Source: UBA964 sp031382085
Lineage (GTDB): Bacteria; Pseudomonadota; Gammaproteobacteria; Steroidobacterales; Steroidobacteraceae
Assembly: GCA_031382085.1 (NCBI GenBank)
Contig: JANMYM010000019.1
Coordinates: 62,001-126,000, forward strand
Length of the DNA stretch: 64,000 bases
Reading direction: 5' to 3'
The notes beneath the pieces were generated by a model. It was not told the origin of the DNA. It did no database searches and was given only the letters and a program-made list of their open reading frames with translations. Of this stretch, positions 1-8,763 are shown piece after piece; position 1 is the first letter of the stretch; each line of letters begins with the position of its first letter. The position numbers were made by a program, and so were the translations under genes.

Positions 1-859
1 CCCGGTGCTGGTCTCGGGAACCGACGGCGTCGGCACCAAGTTGCGCCTCGCCATCGACACAAATCGCCACGACCGCATCGGCATCGACCTGGTCGCCATG
101 TGCGCCAATGACGTCGCGGTCCAGGGCGCCGAGCCGCTGTTTTTTCTGGACTATTACGCGACCGGCAAGTTGAGTGTCGACGTCGCGGAAAGTGTCATCA
201 AAGGCATTGTCGCGGGCTGCGAACTGGCCGGCGCGGCCCTGGTCGGCGGCGAGACGGCCGAAATGCCCGGCATGTACCACGGCGGCGATTACGACCTCGC
301 CGGTTTCTGCGTTGGGGTGGTCGAACGGGACGGCATCATCGACGGCCGCAACATTTTGCCGGGCGACCAGATCATCGGCCTGGCTTCATCGGGCGCGCAT
401 TCGAATGGTTATTCGCTGATCCGTAAGCTGATAGCACACAGCGGCGCCGACGAATCGACCCAACTGGCCGGCAAACCGTTGATGGACTGGCTGCTGGAGC
501 CCACGCGCATCTACGTCAAGTCGATGTTGCGGCTGGCTTCGTCGGTGCCGGTACACGCGTTCGCCCACATTACCGGCGGCGGCCTCACCGACAATATTCC
601 GCGCGTGCTGCCGCTCGGCATGGAAGCGCTGCTGGATGCGGCAAGCTGGCCACGCAGCGCGCTCTGGGACTGGATTCGTGACAGCGGCAATATCGCGACG
701 GATGAAATGCACCGCACCTTTAACTGCGGCATCGGCATGATTGCGGTCGTGCCGCAGGATCACGTTACCGCCGCGCTACGTTTGTTAGCATCCTGCGGCG
801 AGCGGCCGTATCCGATCGGCGCGATCCAGGCCGGCGACCGCGGCTGCGTCGTAAGTTAG
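1..859 (+). CDS. purM: Phosphoribosylformylglycinamidine cyclo-ligase (AIR synthetase), 5' end cut by window
   Basis: PurM closes the imidazole ring in the fifth step of purine synthesis: FGAM plus ATP gives AIR. The visible frame opens with VSGTDGVGTKLRLA and contains GGETAEMPGMYHGGDYD, SSGAHSNGYS, HITGGG and TFNCGIGM. These match E. coli PurM (345 aa) from about residue 57 onward, so roughly 55 N-terminal residues lie upstream of the window and the gene is not truly truncated. The stop codon TAG is embedded in the word GTTAGG. purN follows after 3 bases, which is the usual purM-purN operon order. Confidence 0.97.
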   Translation, partial: PVLVSGTDGVGTKLRLAIDTNRHDRIGIDLVAMCANDVAVQGAEPLFFLDYYATGKLSVDVAESVIKGIVAGCELAGAALVGGETAEMPGMYHGGDYDLAGFCVGVVERDGIIDGRNILPGDQIIGLASSGAHSNGYSLIRKLIAHSGADESTQLAGKPLMDWLLEPTRIYVKSMLRLASSVPVHAFAHITGGGLTDNIPRVLPLGMEALLDAASWPRSALWDWIRDSGNIATDEMHRTFNCGIGMIAVVPQDHVTAALRLLASCGERPYPIGAIQAGDRGCVVS

Positions 860-862
860 GTC

Positions 863-1567
863 GTGAGCGATCCGCCGCTCGATGTCGTCATCCTGATTTC
901 GGGCCGTGGCAGCAACATGGCTGCGATCCACGCCGCCAGCCACGATGGACGCCTGCCGGCGCGCATCGCCGCCGTGATCGCCGACCGGCCGGACGCTGCA
1001 GGACTGGAACTGGCGCGGTCGCTGCAGACCCCCGCATATATTGTTAGCTTTCGCGACCATGCCCGGCGCGCGGACTTTGATGCGGCGCTGGCACTGCAAA
1101 TCGACGCCTGCATGGCGAACTCGGCCCGTAGCCTGATCGTGCTGGCCGGATTCATGCGGATTCTGACGCCCAAGTTCGTGGTCCGCTACCAGGGGCGAAT
1201 GCTGAACATCCATCCGTCGCTGTTGCCGGCCTATCGGGGACTGCATACCCACCAGCGCGCGCTCGCGGATGGCGTCGCCTGGCATGGCGCCAGCGTGCAC
1301 TTTGTTAGCATTGAGCTGGATGGCGGCCCGGTCATCGGCCAGGTACGGGTGCCGGTGCTCCCGGGCGATACCGAACCTTCGCTTTCAGCGCGCGTTCAGC
1401 GGGGGGAACACAGGCTGTATTGGCGGGTCATAGCATGGATAGCGCAAAAGCGCCTGAGCCTGGCACCCGTCGGTGTGCAGCTGGATGGCGCGCCGCTGCG
1501 CCGCCCTGTTGTGTGGCAGCTGCCTGCGCAGGACACGGATGGAGACTTGATCGATGTCGCGAACTGA
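863..1567 (+). CDS. purN: Phosphoribosylglycinamide formyltransferase
   Basis: PurN transfers a formyl group from 10-formyl-THF to GAR, the third step of purine synthesis. The start is GTG, 3 bases after the purM stop. The N-terminus has the phosphate-binding loop ISGRGSN. The catalytic Asn-His pair is in NIHPSLLPAYRG (about residues 113-124), and the catalytic Asp is in ELDGGPVIGQ (about 152-161). At 234 aa it is about 20 residues longer than E. coli PurN (212 aa). The extra length is a C-terminal tail after the usual KRLSL region. It overlaps the next gene by 14 bases, indicating cotranscription. Confidence 0.96.
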   Translation: MSDPPLDVVILISGRGSNMAAIHAASHDGRLPARIAAVIADRPDAAGLELARSLQTPAYIVSFRDHARRADFDAALALQIDACMANSARSLIVLAGFMRILTPKFVVRYQGRMLNIHPSLLPAYRGLHTHQRALADGVAWHGASVHFVSIELDGGPVIGQVRVPVLPGDTEPSLSARVQRGEHRLYWRVIAWIAQKRLSLAPVGVQLDGAPLRRPVVWQLPAQDTDGDLIDVAN

Positions 1568-2312
1568 TAACCTGAATATCCTCACCAGCCTCGCGCTGCT
1601 GGCCGCCGCGGCATTGGCGCCGGGCGTCGTACTGGCAGCGCAGGCCGAAGCCGCATCCGGGCTGGTGCCTTTCCGGGCACGCTACAGCGTCGAATGGCAT
1701 GGCATGAACGCCGGCACCACGACCATCGAGCTCACTCCTAACAGCAATGGCCGGTACACCTATGCCTCGGGCAACCAGGCACGCGGGATTTTCCGGCTCG
1801 CGTTTCCCGATGTCATCCGTCAAACCTCGGTGCTTGAAATCAGCAATGGCGTGGTGCGCCCGATCAGCTTTCGGGCGGATGACGGCTCCAGGGCCACTGA
1901 CCAGGATGTCACGCTGGACTTCGACTGGGAGAAAAGCCGGGTCACCGGTGTAGCGGAGAATCGCCCAGTCGCCCTGGAACTCAAGCCTGGCACCCAGGAC
2001 GCAATGTCGATACAACTGACGCTGATCCTGGAATTGCAGGCAGGCCGGGCCCCAAACCTGCTGTGGATGGCCGATAAAGACCAGATAAAGGACTACATTT
2101 ACCAGCGTGATGGTGAAGCCACGCTCAACACCCCGCTAGGCGCTGTACCGACGGTGATCTGGAGCAGCCACAGGCCCGACTCCGACCGCATCACCCGCGT
2201 CTGGTATGCGCCGTCGCTGGGATTTACGCCGCTGCAGGCGGCGCGCACACGTGGCGGCAAGCTCGAGTGGACCATGAAGATCCAGAAACTGGACCGCCCG
2301 ACACAACGCTAG
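1554..2312 (+). CDS. DUF3108 family protein, probably exported
   Basis: A 252-aa protein with an N-terminal hydrophobic stretch rich in Leu/Ala (about residues 10-28) ending at ALAPGVVLAAQAEA, which reads as a signal peptide. The mature part has the DUF3108 pattern: alternating beta strands, PFRARYSVEWHGMNAGTTTI near the N-terminus, and a C-terminal VWYAPSLGFTPLQAARTRGG. Proteins of this family sit next to purN in several gammaproteobacteria, but their function is unknown to me. The ATG has a GGAG about 10 bases upstream, inside purN. It ends 13 bases from the convergent dcd gene. Confidence 0.8.
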   Translation: MSRTDNLNILTSLALLAAAALAPGVVLAAQAEAASGLVPFRARYSVEWHGMNAGTTTIELTPNSNGRYTYASGNQARGIFRLAFPDVIRQTSVLEISNGVVRPISFRADDGSRATDQDVTLDFDWEKSRVTGVAENRPVALELKPGTQDAMSIQLTLILELQAGRAPNLLWMADKDQIKDYIYQRDGEATLNTPLGAVPTVIWSSHRPDSDRITRVWYAPSLGFTPLQAARTRGGKLEWTMKIQKLDRPTQR

Positions 2313-2325
2313 ACACGGATTGGAT

Positions 2326-2892
2326 TTACGTACGCGGCAACGTCACGCCGCGCTGCCCCTGGTACTTGCCGCCCCGATCGCGGTAGGACGTTTCACAGAC
2401 TTCATCGGATTCGAAAAACAGCAGCTGCGCAATGCCTTCATTGGCGTAAATCTTGGCTGGCAGTGTCGTCGTATTGGAAAATTCCAGAGTCACATGGCCT
2501 TCCCACTCGGGCTCCAGCGGTGTGACATTGACGATGATGCCGCAGCGCGCATACGTGGATTTGCCGAGGCACACGACCAGCACGTTGCGCGGCACGCGGA
2601 AATATTCCACGGTCCGCGCCAGTGCGAAGGAATTCGGCGGGATGATGCAGACGTCCGCGGTCAGGTCGACAAAACTCTTGGCATCGAATGCCTTGGGATC
2701 GACGATGGTCGAGTTGATGTTGGTGAATACCTTGAACTCGTTGGCGCAGCGGACATCGTATCCATAGCTTGATGTCCCATAGGACACGATCCGGCTGCCA
2801 GCGGCTTCGCGCACCTGCCCAGGCTCAAACGGGTCGATCATTTTCTGCGTTTCGGCCATACGCCGAATCCAGCGGTCGGATTTAATGCTCAT
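2326..2892 (-). CDS. dcd: dCTP deaminase
   Basis: Dcd deaminates dCTP to dUTP, the main bacterial source of dUMP for thymidylate. The 188-aa length fits the family (E. coli 193 aa). Signatures are YGTSSYGYDVR (about residues 38-48), GKSTYARCGI with the catalytic-region Ser and Arg, and VTPLEPEWEGHVTLEFSN with the catalytic Glu. It lies 23 bases downstream of mrp on the same strand, so the two are probably cotranscribed. The ATG is preceded by a purine-rich stretch (AAAAAGAAAACC) and not by a strong Shine-Dalgarno. Confidence 0.96.
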   Translation of the reverse strand: MSIKSDRWIRRMAETQKMIDPFEPGQVREAAGSRIVSYGTSSYGYDVRCANEFKVFTNINSTIVDPKAFDAKSFVDLTADVCIIPPNSFALARTVEYFRVPRNVLVVCLGKSTYARCGIIVNVTPLEPEWEGHVTLEFSNTTTLPAKIYANEGIAQLLFFESDEVCETSYRDRGGKYQGQRGVTLPRT

Positions 2893-2915
2893 GGTTTTCT
2901 TTTTGGGGGTCCTTT

Positions 2916-4022
2916 TCAGGTGTTCTCGATGACGATTTTCGGGAATAAGCTGCTGCGATCACGGCCGCGGCGTGCCAGCTCGCCGGCGGTGCGGCGCGCC
3001 ATCGCGAAGTAGGCCGCGGCGCGCGCCGAATCGGGCGCGGCTACCACGGTCGGTCGGCCGTTATCGGCTTCATCGCGGATACGGGCGTCGAGCGGCAATT
3101 CGCCCAGCAATTGCACCCCGTACTGCTGCGCCATGCGCGCGCCACCGCCGCTGCCAAAGATGTGCTCTGCGTGGCCGCATTGACTGCAGAAATGCACGCT
3201 CATGTTCTCGACGATGCCTAACACAGTCACATTGACCTTCTCGAACATCTTGAGGCCCTTGCGCGCGTCGGCCAGGGCGATGTCCTGCGGCGTGGTGACG
3301 ATCACGGCGCCGGCAACCGGCACGCGCTGCGACAGGGTGAGCTGGATGTCGCCCGTGCCCGGCGGCATGTCGATCACGAGATAATCGAGCTCACCCCAGT
3401 CGGTATCACTCAGCAGCTGATTCAGGGCCGATGTCACCATCGGCCCGCGCCAGATCATCGGCTGCTCGACGTCCACCAGGAATCCGATCGACATTGCGAC
3501 CACACCGTGATTGCTCAGCGGCTTGATGCGCTTGCCATCGGCTGACGTCGGTTTCTGGCCGCTGAGGCCTAACATGAGCGGCTGGCTGGGGCCATAGATG
3601 TCGGCGTCCAGCAGTCCCACGCGTGCGCCCTGCGCGGCCCAGGCGAGCGCCAGGTTTGCCGCCACGGTGGACTTGCCAACACCGCCCTTGCCCGAGGCGA
3701 CCGCAACGATGTTGGCAATGTTGGGCAACGGCGTGAGGCCGCGCTGCACGGCGTGCGGCAGGATGCGGCTCTTCAGTTGCAGGTCGACGCTGAGTCCAGC
3801 GCCAGGCTCGTCGAGCGCCGCAGCCAGGTGCTTTGTTAGCAGCGTGGCCAGTTCGTGGGCATAGCCTGCCGACGGATAGCCAACGGTTGCCCGGATGCGC
3901 GCTGTGGCGCCGTCGACCTCGAGGGACTCGACGGCTTTCGACTCGCCCCAGGAGAGGCGCAGATTCGGGTCCTGGAAATCGTCCAGGGCGGCACGCAGGG
4001 CGGCGGTTGTGACAGAGTTCAT
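2916..4022 (-). CDS. apbC: Iron-sulfur cluster carrier protein ApbC/Mrp
   Basis: A P-loop NTPase that carries and delivers 4Fe-4S clusters to apo-proteins. The N-terminal ~90 residues form a MIP18/FeS-assembly domain. The deviant Walker A GKGGVGKST is at residues 111-119. Also visible are DADIYGPSQPLM, the MIWRGPMV loop, DMPPGTGDI, and the C-terminal CxxC of HFCSQCGH that binds the bridging cluster. The 368-aa length is normal. It is the first gene of an mrp-dcd pair and is divergent from the HEAT/kinase gene across a 137-base gap. Confidence 0.96.
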   Translation of the reverse strand: MNSVTTAALRAALDDFQDPNLRLSWGESKAVESLEVDGATARIRATVGYPSAGYAHELATLLTKHLAAALDEPGAGLSVDLQLKSRILPHAVQRGLTPLPNIANIVAVASGKGGVGKSTVAANLALAWAAQGARVGLLDADIYGPSQPLMLGLSGQKPTSADGKRIKPLSNHGVVAMSIGFLVDVEQPMIWRGPMVTSALNQLLSDTDWGELDYLVIDMPPGTGDIQLTLSQRVPVAGAVIVTTPQDIALADARKGLKMFEKVNVTVLGIVENMSVHFCSQCGHAEHIFGSGGGARMAQQYGVQLLGELPLDARIRDEADNGRPTVVAAPDSARAAAYFAMARRTAGELARRGRDRSSLFPKIVIENT

Positions 4023-4159
4023 GCGGGGCCGCGATTCTAGCGAAAAACTGTGAGGTTACGCGTACCGTTTCCCGGGCATCCTGCCGGGCTGTGGCATAAT
4101 CTGGGGCCGCTTGTGGATCGCCAACGCACTATCAGGGGAAGCTCCCGTTCAGTGCTTTT
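4023..4159. promoter_or_regulatory. Divergent intergenic region, candidate promoter for the HEAT-kinase/pilT operon
   Basis: This 137-base gap separates two divergent genes, so it should hold promoters for both. On the plus strand a fair -10 hexamer, CATAAT, lies at 4095-4100 (extended as TGGCATAAT). No good -35 is seen 17 bases upstream. Just before it is a short inverted repeat (CCCGG at 4071-4075, then CCGGG) that could be an operator or an upstream hairpin. This rests on eye inspection only. Confidence 0.3.
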
Positions 4160-6583
4160 ATGGGTTTTTTTTCGAACTTAAAAACGGATCGGCTCATCAC
4201 TGAGATCAGGGGCTGCACTGATCCGTCCAATCCGGCTACCCAAAAATTGGTCGCAAAGCTCAAGGATGGTGGCGAAGAAGCCATCCTGCCGATCGTTGCG
4301 GCCCTCCCGGACGCGGACAAGCCCGTCACTGTCGCGCTGGTGGAAGCTCTCACCGGCCTGGTCAACCAGAAGACCTTTCCCAAGTTCATCTTGGCCATGG
4401 TGCAGGGCAGCCCGAAGGCCGTGGCCGGGGTCAAGCAAGCACTCGCGGGGAGCCGCGCCTACCCGCCCGGCATGTTGCTGGATGCGCTCAGCAAGGAAGA
4501 CGGCCCGAGAAGTGCGCTACTCGATGTCATCCTGGCGCAGAAGGCTCGCTTCGGCGTGCGCGAACTGCTGAATGCCGCGAGCTACCAGTCGCCTAACGAA
4601 AAAGCCGCGCTATTCAAGATCATCGGTGACAACGCCGACCCCAGCAGCGTCGGGGAACTGATCGGCCGGCTGCATGGCAAGGATCAGGTATCGCGGGTCC
4701 ACATCATCAACATCCTGGGAAAATTCAACCAGCCCGAAGTGCGCACGGCGCTGATCGAACAACTGACCGACTCATCCAAGGTGGTCCGCAGCTCAGCGCT
4801 CGCGTCACTGGCGCGTATGGACGGACCTTTCGACGTCAAACCGGTCGTGGATCTGCTGCGCGACCCCGAACTTGAAGTCCAGAATCGGGCTATCGACGTC
4901 GTAATCAAGGCGAACGACCCGGACACGATCAAGTATCTGATCGAAATCCTCAAGGATGAAAATGAAAACACACGCCGCGCCGCCGTCGAGGTACTGAATG
5001 AAGTGGGCAATGCGCGGTCCGTGAAATACCTGCTGGCGGCGATTGCCGACAGCGACTGGTGGGTGCGCAGCCGCGCTGCCGATGCGCTCGGCAAGATCGG
5101 CGGGCCGAAGGTGGTCGACGCGGTGCTGCAATTGATCAAGGATGACAACGAAGACATCCGGCGCTCAGCGATCGAGATCCTGAATCAGACCAAAGACGAA
5201 CGCGCCGTCCTGCACCTGATCGAGGCCACCAAGGACACCGATTGGTGGGTCAGCGAGCGCGCGGTCGACGCGCTGGCTGCCATCGGCAACCGCAAAGCCG
5301 TGCCGCGTCTCTACGAGATGCTCAAGGAAGGAATACCCAAGGCAATGCCGGTGGTAGTGCGCGCGTTAGGCAAGCTCGGCGATCCGCGTCTGATTGACCC
5401 GATTCTCGTCAAACTGCAATCGCAGCCGAGCAAGGAACTGAAGGTGGAAGCACTCCAGGCGCTGGCACTGCTGGCCGATGACAAACGGGTCGAGCAGATC
5501 CGCGTGCAGTTGCAGCAGCACGTGAGCACTGGCGATGCCACCATTGCGCGCGCCGCCACCGGCGCTCTGGAAAGCCTGCAGCGACGCTTCGATGTCAGTG
5601 GACTGCCATCCGCATCCGCCAGCGGCAGCGTTCCACAGCTGGGCAAGACGCTGCGTGCGTCGGACTCCGCCGTACATACGATGATCAGGCCGGATTCGGA
5701 AGTCGTTGAGCAGGTGCGCGCGGCCGAAACCAGCAGCGCGCCGAAACTCGATATTTCCACCCTGACCCCCGGCGACGTGGTCGAAGGCCGCTACAAGTAC
5801 ATCGAGCGCATTGGCAAAGGCGCCTTCGGCACCGTGCTGCTGATGGAAGATACGGTGGTCGACGACCGGTTGATTCTCAAGTTCCTGAATCCAAACATTG
5901 CGCAGGACGAGGAAATGATGAAACGTTTTGTGCACGAATTGCGCTACTCGCGCAAGATCACGCACAAGAACGTCATCCGCATTTACGATTTTCTTTTTAT
6001 CCAGGGCAATTACGCCATTTCGATGGAGTACTTCCCGTCGCACACACTGGGCGGAGAAATAGTCGGCGAGCAGCCCATGGAGCTGAAACGTGCGCTGGGA
6101 TTCACCATCGACATGTGCATCGGCATGGCGGTGGCGCACCAGGCCGGTGTGGTGCATCGCGACCTGAAACCGGCTAACGTGCTGATCAACGACGAAGGCC
6201 TGCTCAAGATCGTGGACTTCGGTGTCGCGGCCGCGCAGCGCGAAGGCGACACGCAACTCACCAAGACCGGATATGTCATCGGCTCGCCGAAATACATGGC
6301 GCCTGAGCAGATTCTCGGCAAGCGCGTCGATCAGCGTGCCGACATCTACGCCATTGGCGTGATACTTTATGAAATGCTGACCGGCGTGCCTCCGTATACC
6401 CGCGGCGATCACATGTCCGTCATGTACCAGCATGTGCAGGGTAAGGCCAAGGCGCCGATTGAAGTGAACCCGAATCTTTCGCCCGAGCTGTCAGCCATGG
6501 TCATGAAAGCCATGGCCGTCGACAAGGCCAAGCGGCATCAAAGTGTTGATGAATTGCGCGTCGCGCTGGAGACTTTCCTCTAA
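4160..6583 (+). CDS. HEAT-repeat protein fused to a C-terminal Ser/Thr protein kinase
   Basis: 807 aa with two parts. Residues ~15-445 are tandem HEAT-type helical repeats, such as DSDWWVRSRAADALGKIG and DTDWWVSERAVDALAAIG, which suits protein docking. After a linker (~450-530), residues ~545-807 form a Hanks-type kinase. It has the glycine loop IGKGAFGTV, the ATP-binding Lys in LILKFLNP (~573), the catalytic HRDLKPANVL (~665), DFG (~685) and the APEQ activation-segment end, so all catalytic residues are present. No transmembrane segment is visible, so it is probably cytoplasmic. Its TAA stop overlaps the ATG of the first PilT gene by one base (TAATG), implying translational coupling and a role in controlling the retraction motor. 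The substrate is unknown. Confidence 0.9.
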   Translation: MGFFSNLKTDRLITEIRGCTDPSNPATQKLVAKLKDGGEEAILPIVAALPDADKPVTVALVEALTGLVNQKTFPKFILAMVQGSPKAVAGVKQALAGSRAYPPGMLLDALSKEDGPRSALLDVILAQKARFGVRELLNAASYQSPNEKAALFKIIGDNADPSSVGELIGRLHGKDQVSRVHIINILGKFNQPEVRTALIEQLTDSSKVVRSSALASLARMDGPFDVKPVVDLLRDPELEVQNRAIDVVIKANDPDTIKYLIEILKDENENTRRAAVEVLNEVGNARSVKYLLAAIADSDWWVRSRAADALGKIGGPKVVDAVLQLIKDDNEDIRRSAIEILNQTKDERAVLHLIEATKDTDWWVSERAVDALAAIGNRKAVPRLYEMLKEGIPKAMPVVVRALGKLGDPRLIDPILVKLQSQPSKELKVEALQALALLADDKRVEQIRVQLQQHVSTGDATIARAATGALESLQRRFDVSGLPSASASGSVPQLGKTLRASDSAVHTMIRPDSEVVEQVRAAETSSAPKLDISTLTPGDVVEGRYKYIERIGKGAFGTVLLMEDTVVDDRLILKFLNPNIAQDEEMMKRFVHELRYSRKITHKNVIRIYDFLFIQGNYAISMEYFPSHTLGGEIVGEQPMELKRALGFTIDMCIGMAVAHQAGVVHRDLKPANVLINDEGLLKIVDFGVAAAQREGDTQLTKTGYVIGSPKYMAPEQILGKRVDQRADIYAIGVILYEMLTGVPPYTRGDHMSVMYQHVQGKAKAPIEVNPNLSPELSAMVMKAMAVDKAKRHQSVDELRVALETFL

Positions 6584-7677
6584 TGGCGCGCATCGACGCG
6601 TTTCTGAAACTTGCTTCGCAGCAAGGCTGTTCGGACCTGCACCTCGCAGTCGGCATCCCGCCCATGCTGCGCATGAGCGGTGACCTGATTCCGATCAAGT
6701 TTCGCGAACTGCGCGACGCTGAACTCGAAGGCTACCTGCTGGAAATCCTCAACAAGAACCAGATGGATGAGTTCGGCAAGGGCCTCGACCAGGATTTTTC
6801 CTATGTCAGTGGCGAAGGCGCGCGCTTTCGCGTCAACATGTTCCGCAAGGAAACCGGCCTTGGCGCCGTGTTTCGCGCCATCCCGACTGACGTTCCGCAG
6901 CTGGAGAAACTCAACCTGCCGGCTATCGTTACCAAACTCTGCGACTTCCATCAGGGCATGGTGCTGGTCACCGGGTCGACCGGCACCGGCAAGACGACCA
7001 CCCTGGCGGCGATGATCAATTACCTGAATCGGACGCGAAAACTGAACATCATCAGCCTCGAAGATCCGATCGAGTTCGTCCATAAGAGCGTCAAGAGCCA
7101 GATTATCCAGCGTGAACTGCATACCCACATCCCGTCGTTTGCCGAAGGCGTACGCGCCGCGATGCGCGAAGACCCGGATGTCATCCTGGTCGGCGAGTTG
7201 CGCGATGCCGACACCATTTCCATGGCGATGACCGCCGCAGAAACCGGGCATCTAGTGCTGGGCACGCTGCATACCACCAGCGCCACCAAGACGATCGACC
7301 GCGTCATCGATGCACTGCCCATTGAACAGCGCGAGCAGACCAAAAGTTTCTTGTCGTCCAGTTTGTTAGCGGTGGTAACGCAGATTCTGGTCAAGACCGC
7401 CGACAACCGCGGCAGACGCGCGCTGTGCGAGGTCATGATGATGACGCGCGCCATCGCCAAGCTCATCCAGACGGATCAAACCTTTCAGATACCAAGCCAG
7501 TTGCAGACTAACAAGGACGTGGGTTCGCAATTGATGGACCAGGCGCTGCTGGCGGCGCTCGCGAACCGTGATGTCGATACGGAAGACGCTCTGTCATATG
7601 CGCAGGACAAGCGCGCGTTCCAGAAATACATGAGCGACTCGGTGATGCTGCCCAGGCTCGATGTCGCAGGCGGCTGA
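6583..7677 (+). CDS. pilT: PilT/PilU-family type IV pilus retraction ATPase (copy 1)
   Basis: A hexameric AAA-like secretion ATPase that drives pilus retraction, working at the cytoplasmic base of the type IV pilus. Motifs: QGCSDLHLAVGIPPMLR at the N-terminus, Walker A GSTGTGKTT (~131-139), the Asp box around ISLEDPIEF, Walker B VILVGELRD (~200-208), and the His box GTLHTTSA. 364 aa, slightly longer than P. aeruginosa PilT (344 aa). Walker A has Thr where copy 2 has Ser, and its C-terminus lacks the usual PilT AIRNLI wording (it has RAIAKLI). Together with the neighbour it makes a tandem pair of the PilT-PilU type, but I cannot say which copy is the PilT orthologue. Confidence 0.93.
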   Translation: MARIDAFLKLASQQGCSDLHLAVGIPPMLRMSGDLIPIKFRELRDAELEGYLLEILNKNQMDEFGKGLDQDFSYVSGEGARFRVNMFRKETGLGAVFRAIPTDVPQLEKLNLPAIVTKLCDFHQGMVLVTGSTGTGKTTTLAAMINYLNRTRKLNIISLEDPIEFVHKSVKSQIIQRELHTHIPSFAEGVRAAMREDPDVILVGELRDADTISMAMTAAETGHLVLGTLHTTSATKTIDRVIDALPIEQREQTKSFLSSSLLAVVTQILVKTADNRGRRALCEVMMMTRAIAKLIQTDQTFQIPSQLQTNKDVGSQLMDQALLAALANRDVDTEDALSYAQDKRAFQKYMSDSVMLPRLDVAGG

Positions 7678-7688
7678 GGCGGATTCGA

Positions 7689-8750
7689 ATGGCGCAAATT
7701 GATGCCTATCTGAGCGAGGTGCTCGACAAGCAGGGCTCGGACCTGCATTTCATCGCCGGCGACCCGCCACGGCTGCGCCAGCATGGCGACCTGCTTGCTT
7801 TGCGTGATGAGGTTTTGCAGCGCGATTTTGTCAAGCAAGCGCTGTTCGAAATCATGCCGCACCAGGCCAAGACCCGCTTCGAGGCGCAGGCCGGCGCCGA
7901 CTTCGCCTACACGCTGGCCGAGCGCGGCCGCTTCCGCGTCAACGTGATGACCCAGCTCAACGGCATGGGTGCGGTCATGCGTGCGATTCCTTCGCAGGCC
8001 TTCACGATGGACCAACTCGCGTTGCCGGACTCCGTGCGGCAGCTGGCGCGTTCTGCCAGCGGGCTGATTCTCGTCACCGGCAAGACCGGTTCCGGAAAAT
8101 CGACGACACTCGCGGCAATCATCGATGACATCAATCGCCGTATCAAGGGCCATATCCTGACCATCGAAGATCCGATCGAATTTGTGCACCAGCGCAAGCA
8201 GTGCCTGATCAGCCAGCGCGAAATCGGCGTGCATACCAGCAACTTTGCGCGCGCACTGCACTCCGCCTTGCGTGAAGATCCCGATGTGATCCTGGTTGGC
8301 GAAATGCGCGATTACGAAACTATCAGCATCGCCGTGACCGCGGCGGAGATGGGCATCCTGGTGATGGGCACGCTGCACACCAACGGCGCGGCGCCGACCG
8401 TCGATCGCATCGTCAATGTGTTTCCGGCCGACAAGCAGTCGCATGTCCGCACCATGCTGTCGACCAGCCTGCGCGGCGTGATCTCGCAGCAGCTGCTGCA
8501 GAGATCCGACAAGGCCGGGCGCGTCGCGGCGCTGGAAATCATGGTCAACACCTCGGCGGTCGCGAATCTGATCCGCCAGGGAAAACTCGATCAGCTCGAG
8601 AACGTCATGCAGTCGGGCGCGGCCCTCGGCATGCGTACCATGGACGGCGCGATCCAGGCGCTGCTGGACCAGAAACAGATCAGCGGCGCGGAAGCCTATA
8701 AGAAGGGCATCAACAAGGCGCGTTTCGAACCGTTCAAGGACCAGGTCTAA
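7689..8750 (+). CDS. pilT: PilT/PilU-family type IV pilus retraction ATPase (copy 2)
   Basis: Second retraction ATPase, 353 aa, 11 bases after copy 1. It has KQGSDLHFIAGDPPRLR, Walker A GKTGSGKST (~131-139), the Asp box ILTIEDPIEF, Walker B VILVGEMRD and the His box GTLHTNGAA. The stretch SALREDPDVILVGEMRD and the C-terminal AVANLIRQGK resemble canonical PilT more than copy 1 does. PilU normally has a longer C-terminus (~380 aa), which is absent here. The two motors probably work together with the upstream kinase. Its TAA stop lies inside the word TCTAAC. metG follows after 13 bases on the same strand. Confidence 0.92.
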   Translation: MAQIDAYLSEVLDKQGSDLHFIAGDPPRLRQHGDLLALRDEVLQRDFVKQALFEIMPHQAKTRFEAQAGADFAYTLAERGRFRVNVMTQLNGMGAVMRAIPSQAFTMDQLALPDSVRQLARSASGLILVTGKTGSGKSTTLAAIIDDINRRIKGHILTIEDPIEFVHQRKQCLISQREIGVHTSNFARALHSALREDPDVILVGEMRDYETISIAVTAAEMGILVMGTLHTNGAAPTVDRIVNVFPADKQSHVRTMLSTSLRGVISQQLLQRSDKAGRVAALEIMVNTSAVANLIRQGKLDQLENVMQSGAALGMRTMDGAIQALLDQKQISGAEAYKKGINKARFEPFKDQV

Positions 8751-8763
8751 CAAGCAGCTCTAC

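Noticed and set aside
1..859. purM as a truncated pseudogene
   Set aside because: The missing N-terminus is caused by the window edge; the frame is open at base 1 and all later motifs are intact.
5366..8753. Long minus-strand open frames opposite the kinase and pilT genes
   Set aside because: Antisense shadows of conserved genes, with low-complexity composition and no family motifs.
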